Source: Planococcus sp. ISL-110
GTDB taxonomy: Bacteria > Bacillota > Bacilli > Bacillales_A > Planococcaceae
DNA length: 64,000 nt
Direction: 5' to 3'
Assembly (NCBI RefSeq): GCF_018613575.1
Contig: NZ_JAGGPX010000009.1
Coordinates: 25,934 to 89,933, forward strand
The position numbers and the translations under genes were made by a program. The notes below the pieces were generated by a model. That model saw only the letters and a list, made by a program, of their open reading frames with translations. It searched no databases and was not told the origin of the DNA. Positions within the stretch are counted from its first letter, which is position 1; each line of letters opens with the position of its first letter. Below are positions 42,376 to 50,287 of the stretch, one piece after another.

Positions 42376-43731
42376 ATGAAACCAATCATCCGCCCTCTCA
42401 GCACCCTGCTCATGGGTGGAACTTATTTGCTGTCTTTTTTTGTCCCTTTCCCTTACGCTACTTTCTTGATCAGCCTGTTCGCACTATTTGTGCTCGTTTC
42501 CTATTTTCCGTACCTTCCACGGACACCGAAGATCCTGATTTCGGTGTTGCTTGTTGCAGGTTTGTTGATGGATGCCAGTGGAGATGGATTGCGGGAATTT
42601 TTTCTCGCACTTCAGACCAACGCCAACCTTCTGGCGATTTTCATCTTTGTGCCCTTGCTGTCGATTCCGATTCAGCAGGGACAGTATTTGAAATACATAG
42701 AAGTTATTTTTGCCTACTATATCAAGAAAACGCATCACCTTTACCTGTTCACGACAGTGGCTGCCGGCAGTGTCGGTGCCGTCATGAACATTGGGACTCT
42801 TCCGATTCTCTACGATTTGACAGACACCCAATCGTTCAAGCCATTCGACGAAGTGCGCTTGAAGGCGTTGAGCAGAGGATTTGTGATGGCGTTTATGTGG
42901 TCGCCTTATTTCATCTCCATGGCCTTGGTGCTGTCCTATTTCGATGTCAACTGGCTGCAGCTTTTCCCGATCGGACTCGCTGTCACCGCCATCATGATGG
43001 GCATCGGATTTTTTCTGGAACGAAAAAACAGCAAGAAAATTCCCGAAGCCACCTCAGTCCAGAGTTCGGTGACTCTTGGGGCAGCCAAGCGAAAAGTGCT
43101 TGAGCTTGCCGTTATCCTGCTGGCTGTGACTGCCATTATTCTGTTTATCGAAAGCTTGGCGGATTTATCGGTGCTGACCATTATTCCGTTGACTGCGATT
43201 GCTGTCTCTGCCGTATGGTCATTGTTCCTTGGCACTCCGCGTGAACTTTTAGCGAGTTTTCAGGAATATATCCGCATCAAAGTCCCATCGATGGGGAACG
43301 AGTTGTCGATTTTCATCATTGCTGGCGCTTTTGGCACGGCACTCTTGAATAATGGAGCGGATGACTGGATCCGCTCTCTACTGGAAACCTTGAATATCAC
43401 GCATGTCCTGATCTTGATTCCGGTGCTGGCCTTGCTGATGACCATTCCATCTTGGTTTGGCGTCCATCCAATCATTACAGCCGCCATTTTGGCCATCACC
43501 TTGAGCAATTCTCCGTTGTTTGTGGATGACCATCTGTATTTAAGCCTCGGCTTGCTGGCCAGCTGGATACTGGCCATTCTGACTTCTCCGTTTTCCGGAC
43601 TGAACCTGTTGCTTGCGGCCATCAGCCGAAAGACGTCAGTCTATATCGCGTTTACGCTGAATTTAAAGTTCGCTTTATTGATCTGGATTGTCTGCTATTT
43701 GGTGATAGCAGCCCTGTATGCAATTCTTTGA
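42376..43731 (+). CDS. Polytopic membrane transporter, ion-transporter superfamily-like
   Basis: A 451-residue protein with about eleven hydrophobic helices arranged as two halves joined by a charged loop (about 215-240). Segments GAVMNIGTLPIL and TIPSWFGVHPIITAAIL resemble the paired hairpin signatures of IT-superfamily (citrate/dicarboxylate/Na+) transporters. AAGGAG precedes the ATG. Substrate unknown; single gene. Confidence 0.6.
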   Translation: MKPIIRPLSTLLMGGTYLLSFFVPFPYATFLISLFALFVLVSYFPYLPRTPKILISVLLVAGLLMDASGDGLREFFLALQTNANLLAIFIFVPLLSIPIQQGQYLKYIEVIFAYYIKKTHHLYLFTTVAAGSVGAVMNIGTLPILYDLTDTQSFKPFDEVRLKALSRGFVMAFMWSPYFISMALVLSYFDVNWLQLFPIGLAVTAIMMGIGFFLERKNSKKIPEATSVQSSVTLGAAKRKVLELAVILLAVTAIILFIESLADLSVLTIIPLTAIAVSAVWSLFLGTPRELLASFQEYIRIKVPSMGNELSIFIIAGAFGTALLNNGADDWIRSLLETLNITHVLILIPVLALLMTIPSWFGVHPIITAAILAITLSNSPLFVDDHLYLSLGLLASWILAILTSPFSGLNLLLAAISRKTSVYIAFTLNLKFALLIWIVCYLVIAALYAIL

Positions 43732-43822
43732 AAAATGAGGAACCAATCATTTTGCAGCCTTGCTTGCGGACGGGGTGCCTTCTTTGAAGATCTTCTAACA
43801 GGTTCGCTAGCTGTCGATGGAT

Positions 43823-43876
43823 ACAAAAAAGGAAGAAAAGACGCCGTACAACAAGCGTCTTTTCTTCCTTTTTCTT
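43823..43876. terminator. Bidirectional terminator
   Basis: A 20-bp stem of AAAAAAGGAAGAAAAGACGC with its complement, plus T runs, between converging genes. Confidence 0.9.
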
Positions 43877-43880
43877 ATTT

Positions 43881-44486
43881 CTACTTTGGCCGTTCCAGCG
43901 AAAAGATCTCTCCAATTGCAGCATAGTTGGTTCCGGCCAAACGGCTGACTGCACCCAATCCTCTCGGGTCGATGCGGCCGTTTTCGTAAATGGCCTCATC
44001 CACATGGAACTGGACAATTTTGCCGATAAACAAATCGCTGCCGGGACCTTCGCCGCCGAGCTGCACGGATTCCACCAAGCGGCATTCCATGCGGATTTTC
44101 GATTCCTGGACACCCGGAACCGAAACCACTGCACTTGGCACCTGCGTCAGGCCCGCCATCTCCACTTCGCTTTCCGACGGCGGCAAAGAAGCCGCGGTTT
44201 CATTGATTTTGCCGACATTGTCACGGTCCACAATATGCACGACAAATTCGCCATTCCCATAAATATTGCGGGCTGTATCTTTCCTCTCGCCTGTGGGCCG
44301 CTGGATCGATAAGGAGACCATCGGCGGATTGGCAGAGACGATGTTGAAATAGCTGAAAGGCGCTCCGTTCACCACTCCTGACTCCGATTGCGTTGTGACG
44401 AATGCGATCGGCCGCGGGATGATCGAACCGACCAACAGCTTGTAGTTGTCGCGTTCCCCGTTTTGTTCCGGATCAATTAAAATCAT
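43881..44486 (-). CDS. Flavin reductase / FMN-binding split-barrel protein
   Basis: A 201-residue protein of the flavin-reductase-like domain family: LVGSIIPRPIAFVTTQ, NGAPFSYFNIVSANPPMVSLSIQR and RKDTARNI are family blocks for FMN binding. The ATG at 44486 has AAGGAG 9 nt upstream; an earlier in-frame start adds 12 residues without support. It may supply reduced flavin to monooxygenases such as the LLM enzyme. Confidence 0.85.
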   Translation of the reverse strand: MILIDPEQNGERDNYKLLVGSIIPRPIAFVTTQSESGVVNGAPFSYFNIVSANPPMVSLSIQRPTGERKDTARNIYGNGEFVVHIVDRDNVGKINETAASLPPSESEVEMAGLTQVPSAVVSVPGVQESKIRMECRLVESVQLGGEGPGSDLFIGKIVQFHVDEAIYENGRIDPRGLGAVSRLAGTNYAAIGEIFSLERPK

Positions 44487-44548
44487 ATTTACCTGCTCCT
44501 TTGCTGATGGAATGTGTTGCATTAATAGTTTTCATTTGCCGATATTCC

Positions 44549-44590
44549 GCAAAACAGCTACGCTTGCCGCGGGCGTCTCCGCTATTTTGC
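44549..44590. repeat. Short palindromic GC-rich repeat
   Basis: GCAAAACAGC (44549-44558) and GCTATTTTGC (44581-44590) are near-perfect inverted ends around CCGCGGGCG. A related GCAAAATAGCGG end occurs near 57726, so this is a dispersed family. The remainder of the 44487-44805 gap holds only a terminator. Confidence 0.5.
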
Positions 44591-44745
44591 TCCATATCTT
44601 TTATATAAACAGCGGAAATACACAAGCTCGCTTCTTTCTTACTACATTTCTCAGCGCCGGCGCGTCCATGGGCTAAGCGACGGATAAAAGCTGATTCTTT
44701 TATTTCCACTTATCTAATCCATTCCCTCTACATCCCCATTGTAGC

Positions 44746-44786
44746 TAAAAAAAACAGAATATGCGGGCGTTCCTGCACATTCTGTG
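44746..44786 (-). terminator. Terminator of the mhq module
   Basis: Stem ACAGAATGTGCAGG with CCCGCATATTCTGT (mismatches inside), followed by eight T on the minus strand. Confidence 0.85.
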
Positions 44787-44805
44787 ATTGAGATCGAAAA
44801 TTGGA

Positions 44806-45399
44806 TTAGCGGATTGTTTTCAATGCGGTTGACCAAAGGATGACCTGATCCAGCATTTGGTTGACGGAATCTGCCTGGACAGGTGCCGCTTTAAGCTCCG
44901 CTCCGTTTTCAAAGTCCGTGAACAGCGACAATGCCGGATGTACGCGTACATCCGCAACGGACAATTCGCCCAGAATGCCGCGCAAATGTTCTGCAGCACG
45001 GGCGCCGCCGACTGAACCGTAAGAGACGATGCCGGCCGCTTTATTGTTCCATTCCACACGCAGGTAATCGAGTGCATTCTTTAATGCACCCGTGATGGAG
45101 TGGTTGTACTCCTGTGCGATAAAGACAAAGCCATCCTGTTTCGCGACTGCTTCAGACCAGGCTGCTGCGCCGGATGCGTCAACGCCAACTTCGCCAAGCA
45201 GCGGCAATTTGTAGTCTGCGATGTCGATGATGGTATAGTTCGCGTCTTCGCGTTTGTCTGCCAAGTCTTTGACCCAGTTCCCTACCTGCGGGCTTAAGCG
45301 TCCTTCGCGCGTTGACCCGAGAATAATGCCGATGTTCAGTTTTTCCACAGGTGGTTCCTCCTCTTGTTGTTTACCGAATAAGTTACTGAAAATGCTCAT
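44806..45399 (-). CDS. NADPH-dependent FMN reductase / quinone reductase
   Basis: A 197-residue flavodoxin-like reductase. The FMN loop is IGIILGSTREGRLSPQVG, and the second conserved segment is AQEYNHSITGALKNALDYL with GIVSYGSVGG. The first about 20 residues (SIFSNLFGKQQEEEPPVE) extend beyond its paralogue at 49565. AAGGGG lies 8 nt before the ATG. It follows the ring-cleaving dioxygenase by 15 bp and is thus in the MhqR-controlled operon, fitting quinone detoxification. Confidence 0.9.
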   Translation of the reverse strand: MSIFSNLFGKQQEEEPPVEKLNIGIILGSTREGRLSPQVGNWVKDLADKREDANYTIIDIADYKLPLLGEVGVDASGAAAWSEAVAKQDGFVFIAQEYNHSITGALKNALDYLRVEWNNKAAGIVSYGSVGGARAAEHLRGILGELSVADVRVHPALSLFTDFENGAELKAAPVQADSVNQMLDQVILWSTALKTIR

Positions 45400-45414
45400 G
45401 CTTTTTTCCCCTTT

Positions 45415-46398
45415 TTACAGATATTCTTTTTCGATGGTGCGTGTGCTGCGTACGGTGTCGATCGGACGCACCAGCTTCTCAATCTGGTCACGTTTTGGCT
45501 CCAGGAATGGGGGCAAGGATAAATTTTCCCCTAAGGTTTCGTAAGGCTCATCGCCCATGAAGCCTGGCCCGTCTGTTGCCCATTCGAACAGGATGCCCTG
45601 TCCAACCCGGACATACAGCGATTCAAAGAAGAAACGGTCGACATAGCCGGACGTATTGAATCCAAGGTTTTGCATGCGGTCGATCCATTCCTGCAATACG
45701 CCCGTATCCGCTACACGGAATGCTGCGTGGTGAACAGTGCCAAAGCCCTGGCGTCCTGAAGGCAGCAATTTATTGTGCTCGACGATCACTTGCGCCCCGT
45801 TTCCGCCTTCGCCGACTTCAAACAGATAGAAGGATCCTGCTTTTGCGACTTGGCGCATGAGCATGGCTTTTTCCAACACTTCTTTAAACGACTCAAATTC
45901 CGCGATGCGGATATGGATCGGGCCCAGTCCGGTGATGGCAAACTCCAGTGGAACCGGGCCATTCTGCCACGGTGTGCCGGATGCTACGCCTTCGTTGTTT
46001 TCATCCGATACCAGCATGTACTGCTGATCGTCGAAATCGACAAACGACAGGGTTTTCTTGCCGAATACGTCCTGGATGCCTTTATGCTTTACTTCGTATT
46101 TATCAAAGCGTTTGATCCAGTAAGACAAAGCTTCGTCTGTCGGCACACGAAAAGCAGTCTTGTAGATTTCGTTGGTCCCGTGGATTCCTTTCGGGATGTT
46201 AGGAAAATCGAAGAACGTCATATCGGTCCCGGCAGAGCCTTTGTCATCGGCAAAGAATAAATGATAGGTCTGGATATCGTCCTGGTTGACGGTTTTTTTG
46301 ACCAGGCGCATGCCCAGTACATAGGTGAAAAATTCATAGTTCTTTTCGGCGCTGCTGGTGATGGCGGTTACGTGGTGCATTCCTTTTAATTCGTTCAT
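45415..46398 (-). CDS. mhqO: Ring-cleaving dioxygenase, MhqO/MhqA-like
   Basis: A 327-residue protein of two vicinal-oxygen-chelate (glyoxalase) repeats. It starts LKGMHHVTAITSSAEKNYEFF, has a central GLGPIHIRI, and the C-terminal metal residues lie in FGTVHHAAFRV and GILFEWATDGPGF. Thiol-dependent hydroquinone dioxygenases of this type in Bacillus detoxify quinones. First gene of the operon behind an MhqR-type box. GGAGAGA precedes the ATG. Confidence 0.9.
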   Translation of the reverse strand: MNELKGMHHVTAITSSAEKNYEFFTYVLGMRLVKKTVNQDDIQTYHLFFADDKGSAGTDMTFFDFPNIPKGIHGTNEIYKTAFRVPTDEALSYWIKRFDKYEVKHKGIQDVFGKKTLSFVDFDDQQYMLVSDENNEGVASGTPWQNGPVPLEFAITGLGPIHIRIAEFESFKEVLEKAMLMRQVAKAGSFYLFEVGEGGNGAQVIVEHNKLLPSGRQGFGTVHHAAFRVADTGVLQEWIDRMQNLGFNTSGYVDRFFFESLYVRVGQGILFEWATDGPGFMGDEPYETLGENLSLPPFLEPKRDQIEKLVRPIDTVRSTRTIEKEYL

Positions 46399-46436
46399 CA
46401 GTATCTCTCCTCATTTTTGGGTATAAATATAGTCAT

Positions 46437-46455
46437 TGTCTCGAATCCGAGATAT
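46437..46455 (-). promoter_or_regulatory. MhqR-type operator upstream of the dioxygenase
   Basis: The inverted repeat TGTCTCGAATCCGAGATA is one or two bases from the known MhqR box TATCTCGAATTCGAGATA. It lies 40 bp before the dioxygenase start, where repressor binding would block the promoter. Confidence 0.75.
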
Positions 46456-46469
46456 AGGATTAAAAAAAT

Positions 46470-46904
46470 TTAAGCGTTCTGTGATCGGCAGCCAATCTTT
46501 TTGACGCTGCGGATCATCTCTTCAATTTCCTGCCGCTGCATTCCCTGAAAGACCTCATTAATCGCTTGTTCATGCTTTGGGAAAACCGTCTCCATCAATT
46601 GCTGGCCTTTGTCCGTCAGCTCCGCAAAGGTCACGCGCCGGTCTTCCGGACACGCTTTCCGGATGACATACTGTTTTGTTTCCAGTTTGTCGACCACGTA
46701 AGTGATGCTGCTGCTGGCAATCAAGACTTTTTTGCCGATCAATTGAATCGGCTGCTTTCCCCTGTGGTACAGCAATTCCAACACCGAAAACTCAGTCGGG
46801 TTCAACCCGTATTGTGCAACATCTTTTTTAATCAATTCGTGAAGAGCATCCGTGGCCCGAACCAGTACAGTCAATGCTTTCAAGTTAAGATTCGGCACTT
46901 CCAT
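46470..46904 (-). CDS. mhqR: MarR-family quinone-responsive repressor, MhqR-like
   Basis: A 144-residue winged-helix protein: LNPTEFSVLELLYHRGKQPIQLIGKKVLIASSSITYVVDKLE carries the recognition helix, and CPEDRRVTF the wing. Size, neighbourhood and flanking TCTCGAATTCGAGA-type boxes match MhqR (YkvE), which represses dioxygenases and azoreductases until quinones appear. ATG 46904 has GAGG 8 nt upstream. Two cysteines (in KACPEDRR and IGCRS) are visible as possible sensors. Confidence 0.85.
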   Translation of the reverse strand: MEVPNLNLKALTVLVRATDALHELIKKDVAQYGLNPTEFSVLELLYHRGKQPIQLIGKKVLIASSSITYVVDKLETKQYVIRKACPEDRRVTFAELTDKGQQLMETVFPKHEQAINEVFQGMQRQEIEEMIRSVKKIGCRSQNA

Positions 46905-46934
46905 TCCGTCCACCTCATTTACTCTGAATTAATA

Positions 46935-46952
46935 TATCTTTAATTCGAGATA
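46935..46952 (-). promoter_or_regulatory. MhqR-type operator upstream of mhqR
   Basis: TATCTTTAATTCGAGATA matches the MhqR box at all but two positions. It lies about 30 bp before the mhqR start, indicating autoregulation. Confidence 0.75.
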
Positions 46953-47030
46953 ATCATACCATGTGTTTTTTGCAGCGTCAACCATTTGCGTTGGGTTATC
47001 TTTTTATCCAGTTCCGACATACAAGCCCAA

Positions 47031-47074
47031 TAAAAAAGGGGGGAACGGAGACTGATTTCTCCATTCCCCCCTGC
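47031..47074 (-). terminator. Terminator of the sulP-arsR operon
   Basis: Stem GGGGGGAATGGAGA with TCTCCGTTCCCCCC followed by TTTTTT on the minus strand. Confidence 0.85.
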
Positions 47075-47118
47075 AGCTATGGCATCATGTCCAAATCACC
47101 GTTGGGCTTTTTGTTCTT

Positions 47119-47466
47119 TTAGTCTGCTTTATCCGTGTCATTGAGCCGGTCCAATATCGTAATCGTTTCCGATAGCTGGTTATTGAAAATTTTCCTGGCC
47201 ACATCCAATAATTCCTTAATCATTGGATCCCGTAAAGAATAAATTACCCGGTTTCCTTCTTTGGTTCCAGTGACGATGTTTTTTGCCTTTAAGACCGTCA
47301 GTTGCTGTGATACGGTCGAGCCCTCGCTTTCAACCAGTTGCTGTATTTCATTGACACTTTTATCCCCTTCAGCTAAAATTTCAAGAATGCGAATCCGAAG
47401 CGGGTGTGCAAGAGCCTTAAAAAATTCCGATTTAAACCGCTGCATCTGCATATCCAATATGTTCAC
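47119..47466 (-). CDS. ArsR-family transcriptional regulator
   Basis: A 115-residue winged-helix protein: FKALAHPLRIRILEILAEG, recognition helix SEGSTVSQQLTVLKAKNIV and wing EGNRVIYSL. It contains no cysteine, so it is neither a classical arsenic CVC sensor nor a persulfide sensor. The GTG start (47466) overlaps the SulP stop (GTGA), giving translational coupling. It likely represses its own operon through the TTTGA/TCAAA repeats upstream of sulP. Confidence 0.85.
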   Translation of the reverse strand: MNILDMQMQRFKSEFFKALAHPLRIRILEILAEGDKSVNEIQQLVESEGSTVSQQLTVLKAKNIVTGTKEGNRVIYSLRDPMIKELLDVARKIFNNQLSETITILDRLNDTDKAD

Positions 47467-49250
47467 CGTCCTTCCTCTAGTTGCTTTATGACTCTTTTAT
47501 GGTCATCTGATTTCTCTTTTTGGAGTTCTATTCCAGCCGAAAGAGCTGTACATTCGTTGAAGGCAAAATGCTGGCAGCCCAGGCATTTATTTCTGTCGAG
47601 CTTATCCAAGGCAAAGTTGATGGCTTCACCGGTATGCTCAAAGAAATGCTCTTCTCCAGTATAGTCATACAACCCTGTTTTTTTCATCACACTTATGGGA
47701 TGTGGTTTCATACCGGAGATCAGGACCGTACCGTGTTTTGAAAAATCCTTGATGATGTTGGACAAATACGTTTCACCCGTTGTGTCCATAAATGGGACTT
47801 TACCCATTCGGAGCAATAGTACTTTCGGTTTGTAATTGATGGTATTCATAATGGATTGCTCGAAAGCTTGAGCAGAACCGAAGAATAAGGGCCCTTCCAC
47901 ATTGTAGATGCTGATCTGTGGGCAATCGTGGATATCCGTCACCATATGGGTTCCCATTTTTTCATCTTTATGGGTCGGGTCCGGCAGTACTTTGGCTGTG
48001 ATCAGCAGCTCACTCATCTGTTTGGTGAACAAAATGACGGCCAATAACAAACCAACTTCCACCGCGACTGTCAGACTGACAAAAACGGTCAATAAAAAAG
48101 TCGCAAGCAGAACGAGCGAATCTGCTGTTTTCATTTTCAGCAAACTTACAAATATATGTCTTTCACTCATATTCCAGGCAACGATCATTAGTACGGGTGC
48201 CATACTGGCCAATGGAATCACCGAGGCATAAGGTGCAAAAAGAATCAGGACTAAAAGAACAACTACACCGTGGATGATTCCTGAAAAAGGGGAAACTGCC
48301 CCATTTTTGATGTTGGTCGCTGTTCTGGCGATAGCGCCGGTAGCGGGGATACCCCCGAACAAAGGTGTGACCATGTTCGCGATTCCTTGGCCGATCAGCT
48401 CCCGATTGCTGTTATGCTTCTTGCCGCTAGTCATGCCATCCGCAACAACAGCGGATAATAGGGACTCAATTCCACCCAGCATGGCAATGACAAACGCCGG
48501 GCCGATCAGCAGCTGAATCCGTTCGAAAGTGATTTCGGGAAAATGAAACGCCGGAAGGGTGCTTGAAATTTCTCCAAAAGTCGATCCGATTGTCGCAACT
48601 TCAGTTGGGAAAAACACAGTTGCAACAATAGTGGAAACCAATAACCCGATCAGAGGTCCCGGAACTTTGGGGATGATCTTAGGCGTTAAGATTACTGTGG
48701 CAAGACACACGACAGCGGTCAAGACGCTGTAAAAATTGACCGTTTGAATGTTAAAGATGATTTCTTTAACATTCGGCAAGAAGGATTCATGTTTTTCTAT
48801 GCCGGTCAATCCTAAAAAGTTAGCAATCTGTCCTACAAAAATAAGGACAGCAATTCCCGAGGTAAAGCCGATTGTCACTGGACGCGGGATAAATTTTATC
48901 AGTGAACCCAGCTTAAAAATGCCCATAAAGAGCAGGATGATACCGGCCATAAACCCTGCCAGCAGCAAACTTTCATAGCCGTAAGTGATGACTATGGCAA
49001 ACAGAACCGGGATAAACGCTCCGGTGGGACCACCAATTTGAAATTTAGACCCACCGAAGATCGAAATCAAAATGCCTGCAATGATGGTGGTATAGATTCC
49101 GTATTCCGGATTCACTCCGGAAGCGATGGCAAAGGCCATTCCAAGAGGAATCGCGATAATGCCCACAACCAATCCTGACAAGAGGTCCTTTTTAAAACTT
49201 TGGAATGAGTAGCCCGCGTATCTTCCAGTGAAAATCGACTTCTTCTCCAT
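47463..49250 (-). CDS. SulP-family anion permease with STAS domain
   Basis: A 595-residue SLC26/SulP transporter. The membrane part (about 1-410) has GGSKFQIGGPTGAFIPV and GIANMVTPLFGGIPATGAIARTATN, the family signatures. The STAS domain (about 430-550) has VLLLRMGKVPFMDTTG. An unusual cysteine-containing tail (KCLGCQHFAFNEC, about residues 555-570) follows; it could bind a metal or be redox-active. The substrate may be sulfate or bicarbonate. Pairing with an ArsR gene is common in Bacillales. Confidence 0.88.
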   Translation of the reverse strand: MEKKSIFTGRYAGYSFQSFKKDLLSGLVVGIIAIPLGMAFAIASGVNPEYGIYTTIIAGILISIFGGSKFQIGGPTGAFIPVLFAIVITYGYESLLLAGFMAGIILLFMGIFKLGSLIKFIPRPVTIGFTSGIAVLIFVGQIANFLGLTGIEKHESFLPNVKEIIFNIQTVNFYSVLTAVVCLATVILTPKIIPKVPGPLIGLLVSTIVATVFFPTEVATIGSTFGEISSTLPAFHFPEITFERIQLLIGPAFVIAMLGGIESLLSAVVADGMTSGKKHNSNRELIGQGIANMVTPLFGGIPATGAIARTATNIKNGAVSPFSGIIHGVVVLLVLILFAPYASVIPLASMAPVLMIVAWNMSERHIFVSLLKMKTADSLVLLATFLLTVFVSLTVAVEVGLLLAVILFTKQMSELLITAKVLPDPTHKDEKMGTHMVTDIHDCPQISIYNVEGPLFFGSAQAFEQSIMNTINYKPKVLLLRMGKVPFMDTTGETYLSNIIKDFSKHGTVLISGMKPHPISVMKKTGLYDYTGEEHFFEHTGEAINFALDKLDRNKCLGCQHFAFNECTALSAGIELQKEKSDDHKRVIKQLEEGR

Positions 49251-49286
49251 TTTAAGACCTTCTTTTTCTTTTATAGTATATCTGAT

Positions 49287-49337
49287 TATTTGAATACTGC
49301 TTAAATCAAATATACACCTGCCAGTTTGATTGTCAAA
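49287..49337. promoter_or_regulatory. Candidate operators of the sulP-arsR operon
   Basis: Two inverted repeats lie upstream of sulP: TATTTGA-N12-TCAAATA (49287-49312) and TTTGA-TTG-TCAAA (49325-49337). Shared TTTGA/TCAAA arms fit an ArsR-family dimer site. Confidence 0.5.
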
Positions 49338-49384
49338 TATTTTCGACGAAAGATAAATTTATGACATAAACCATCACTTATCTC

Positions 49385-49490
49385 AATGACTCCTGAACAC
49401 TGGCGCTCAGTCCGCGGCTGTCTTTGGAAGTCAGGCCTAAAGCCGCCAAAGCTGTGGATGAAGTGATGATGCTCAAGTTCAACTCATGTA
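49385..49490. repeat. Dispersed repeat, copy A (AGTTGAACTT family)
   Basis: Read on the minus strand it begins AGTTGAACTTGAGCATCATC and continues into GCTTTGGCGGC. A diverged copy at about 57717-57800 begins AGTTGAACTTAAGAATCATC and has GCTTCGGGCGCC. Non-coding; a 95-residue frame through it is not convincing. Confidence 0.5.
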
Positions 49491-49501
49491 GTTTTTTTTT
49501 C

Positions 49502-49544
49502 AAAAAAAAAGAGCAGTCCGGAAATCCGGACTGCTCTTTTTCTT
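49502..49544. terminator. Strong terminator
   Basis: Perfect stem AAAAAGAGCAGTCCGG with its complement and a 4-nt loop, T run on both strands; it ends the reductase gene at 49565. Confidence 0.92.
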
Positions 49545-49564
49545 TGATAGCAGAATATTTTTCC

Positions 49565-50128
49565 TTATTTATTCCGCAGAGGCTCGAACGCGTTGGTCCA
49601 GGCATTGACTTGATCGAGCAATGTCTCAACAGACTTTCCATGCACATCTGCCGGCTTGAATTCACTCATTTTAACAAAGTCCGTGAACAGCGACATTGCC
49701 GGATGCGTTCTGACGGAAGCTACCTGCAGTTCCGCTAAGATAACGCGCAGGGCTTCAGCTGCACGGACGCCGCCTGACGAACCGTAGCTGACGATGCCTG
49801 CTGCTTTGTTGTTCCATTCCACATATAAATAGTCGATGGCATTTTTCAATGCTGACGTTACGCCGTGATTGTATTCCGGACAAATAAAGACATAGCCATC
49901 GAGCTCCGCAATTTTTTTGGCCCACGGAATTGCTTCCGGGGTTTGGTAATCCTGGCTGTAGGCCGCCGAAATCGGCTCTGCGTACATCGGCAAATTGTAA
50001 TCTTTCAGATCCACGACTTCGTATTCCGCGTCTCCACGCTTGTCTGCGATGCCTTTGACCCATTCCGCGACCTGCAGGCTGTTGCGCCCCGGACGTGTGC
50101 TTCCTGTGATAATACCGATTTTTGTCAT
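49565..50128 (-). CDS. NADPH-dependent FMN reductase (azoreductase-like), paralogue
   Basis: A 187-residue flavodoxin-like reductase, IGIITGSTRPGRNSLQVAEWV then CPEYNHGVTSALKNAIDYL and GIVSYGSSGGVRAAEAL, clearly homologous to the gene at 44806. ATG 50128 has GGAGG 9 nt upstream. Unlike its paralogue it shows no MhqR-type box in front, so it is probably regulated differently. Quinone or azo-compound reduction is likely. Confidence 0.9.
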   Translation of the reverse strand: MTKIGIITGSTRPGRNSLQVAEWVKGIADKRGDAEYEVVDLKDYNLPMYAEPISAAYSQDYQTPEAIPWAKKIAELDGYVFICPEYNHGVTSALKNAIDYLYVEWNNKAAGIVSYGSSGGVRAAEALRVILAELQVASVRTHPAMSLFTDFVKMSEFKPADVHGKSVETLLDQVNAWTNAFEPLRNK

Positions 50129-50287
50129 AGATAATTTCCTCCTCAATTTGTGATCCCACTTCAGCTCTGTGAACCTTCACTCATTGATGCCCTTTTATCA
50201 TAAGACAAACAACTCTCAGTTTCAAACCAAATGTCTGAATATTCTTTTAAATATCACACATACAGTACTTTCCTACAAAACGGATTT

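Noticed and set aside
49378..49665. A 95-residue minus-strand frame
   Set aside because: It crosses a terminator hairpin, a dispersed repeat and the 3' end of the reductase gene.
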